Shown here one piece after another: positions 63,752-64,000 of a stretch of 64,000 bases of DNA. The position numbers were made by a program, and so were the translations under genes. How positions within the stretch are numbered: position 1 is the stretch's first letter; each line of letters opens with the position of its first letter. The stretch is from Symsagittifera roscoffensis. Taxonomy: Eukaryota; Xenacoelomorpha; Acoela; Convolutidae. Below the pieces are notes generated by a model, which made no database searches, was not told where the DNA came from, and saw only the letters and a program-made list of their open reading frames with translations. The DNA lies in assembly GCF_963678635.1 (NCBI RefSeq), contig NC_087069.1, positions 9,434,633 to 9,498,632 of the forward strand. The letters run 5' to 3'.

Positions 63752-64000
63752 AGGTTTGGGGGTTGCGAGGGTTGGGTTGACGTGAGGAGCTGGTCAAAAG
63801 TGCTGTTTTTGGGCACTTTTTAGGAAAATTACTATTGGTCGCCCCTGGATGAACGTGTTCGTTCAAGTTTTGCAGAAAGTTGCAGAAAATAGAGTCATTA
63901 TTTACAAAACTTAATCAATTTTCATGGATTTTATGTACAAAAAATAATCCATTATATTGAAAACAAAAATGGATTATAATCGATTATAATGGATTAAAAT
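63752..64000 (+). other. Unique AT-rich flank right of satellite B
   Basis: Satellite B ends in mid-monomer after 'caattttaagta'. A G-rich stretch (63,753-63,777) follows, then non-repetitive DNA with no supportable gene. Near the edge are short repeats of the type 'ggattataat' and a 12-bp inverted repeat. The window stops before its context is clear. Confidence 0.7.
63945..63996. repeat. 12-bp perfect inverted repeat
   Basis: TAATCCATTATA (63,945-63,956) and TATAATGGATTA (63,985-63,996) are exact reverse complements separated by 28 bp. The spacer holds further 'ggattataat' copies. It could form a cruciform or be part of a small repeat element cut off by the window end. Confidence 0.6.

Noticed and set aside
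63960-64000. Possible telomere-like or microsatellite repeat at the right edge
   Set aside because: Only three or four imperfect 'ggattataat' words occur, which is too few and too irregular, and the window ends there.

Overview
The window looks like heterochromatin from an AT-rich invertebrate (metazoan) genome. About 60 of the 64 kb is two unrelated tandem satellites. Between them lies one 3.2-kb unique island with a single convincing protein-coding gene. There is no bacterial-style gene packing, no operon, no rRNA and no convincing tRNA. Eukaryotic origin is inferred from the satellites with higher-order structure, the long non-coding arrays and the type of protein encoded. The phylum cannot be fixed from the sequence. 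From memory only, the gene resembles uncharacterised glycine-rich 'collagen-like' proteins of arthropods and other invertebrates.

Layout. Satellite A (period about 178 bp, roughly 190 head-to-tail monomers, all on one strand) fills 1-33,860 and runs off the left edge. Its outer parts (about 1-9.7 kb and 29.9-33.9 kb) hold monomers carrying a perfect Pol III B-box-like word. Its interior (about 9.7-29.5 kb) is more rearranged and contains several higher-order repeats (HORs): a six-monomer unit twice at 12.7-14.6 kb, a nine-monomer 1.6-kb unit three times at 24.9-29.5 kb, and, nearer the edge, a three-monomer 524-bp unit at 31.3-32.5 kb. At 33,861-34,293 a 433-bp segment with short inverted termini interrupts the last satellite A monomer. 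The monomer resumes in exact register for about 25 bp before unique DNA starts near 34,319.

The island (about 34,319-37,509) holds one intronless 743-codon ORF (34,503-36,734). It has an N-terminal mostly helical region, a beta-rich segment, four Gly-rich/Gly-X-Y blocks and a charged tail. A candidate poly(A) signal lies 175 bp past the stop.

Satellite B (period about 203 bp, about 129 monomers, all on one strand) fills 37,510-63,751. It has its own nested HORs (alternating X and Y trimers at 41.1-44.8 kb, a four-mer spacing at 54-55.5 kb, a seven-mer of 1,477 bp at 55.9-58.8 kb, five-mer spacings elsewhere) and monomers lengthened by a 29-bp internal duplication. The array ends at a G-rich sequence, and the last 250 bp are unique and AT-rich.

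The most interesting points are the precise small insertion at the satellite A/gene boundary, the survival of an open glycine-rich gene between two satellites, the Pol III-like boxes in satellite A, and a set of readable rearrangement scars (microhomology deletions, a 14-bp inverted fragment, internal duplications). All repeat boundaries and copy numbers are read by eye and are approximate.
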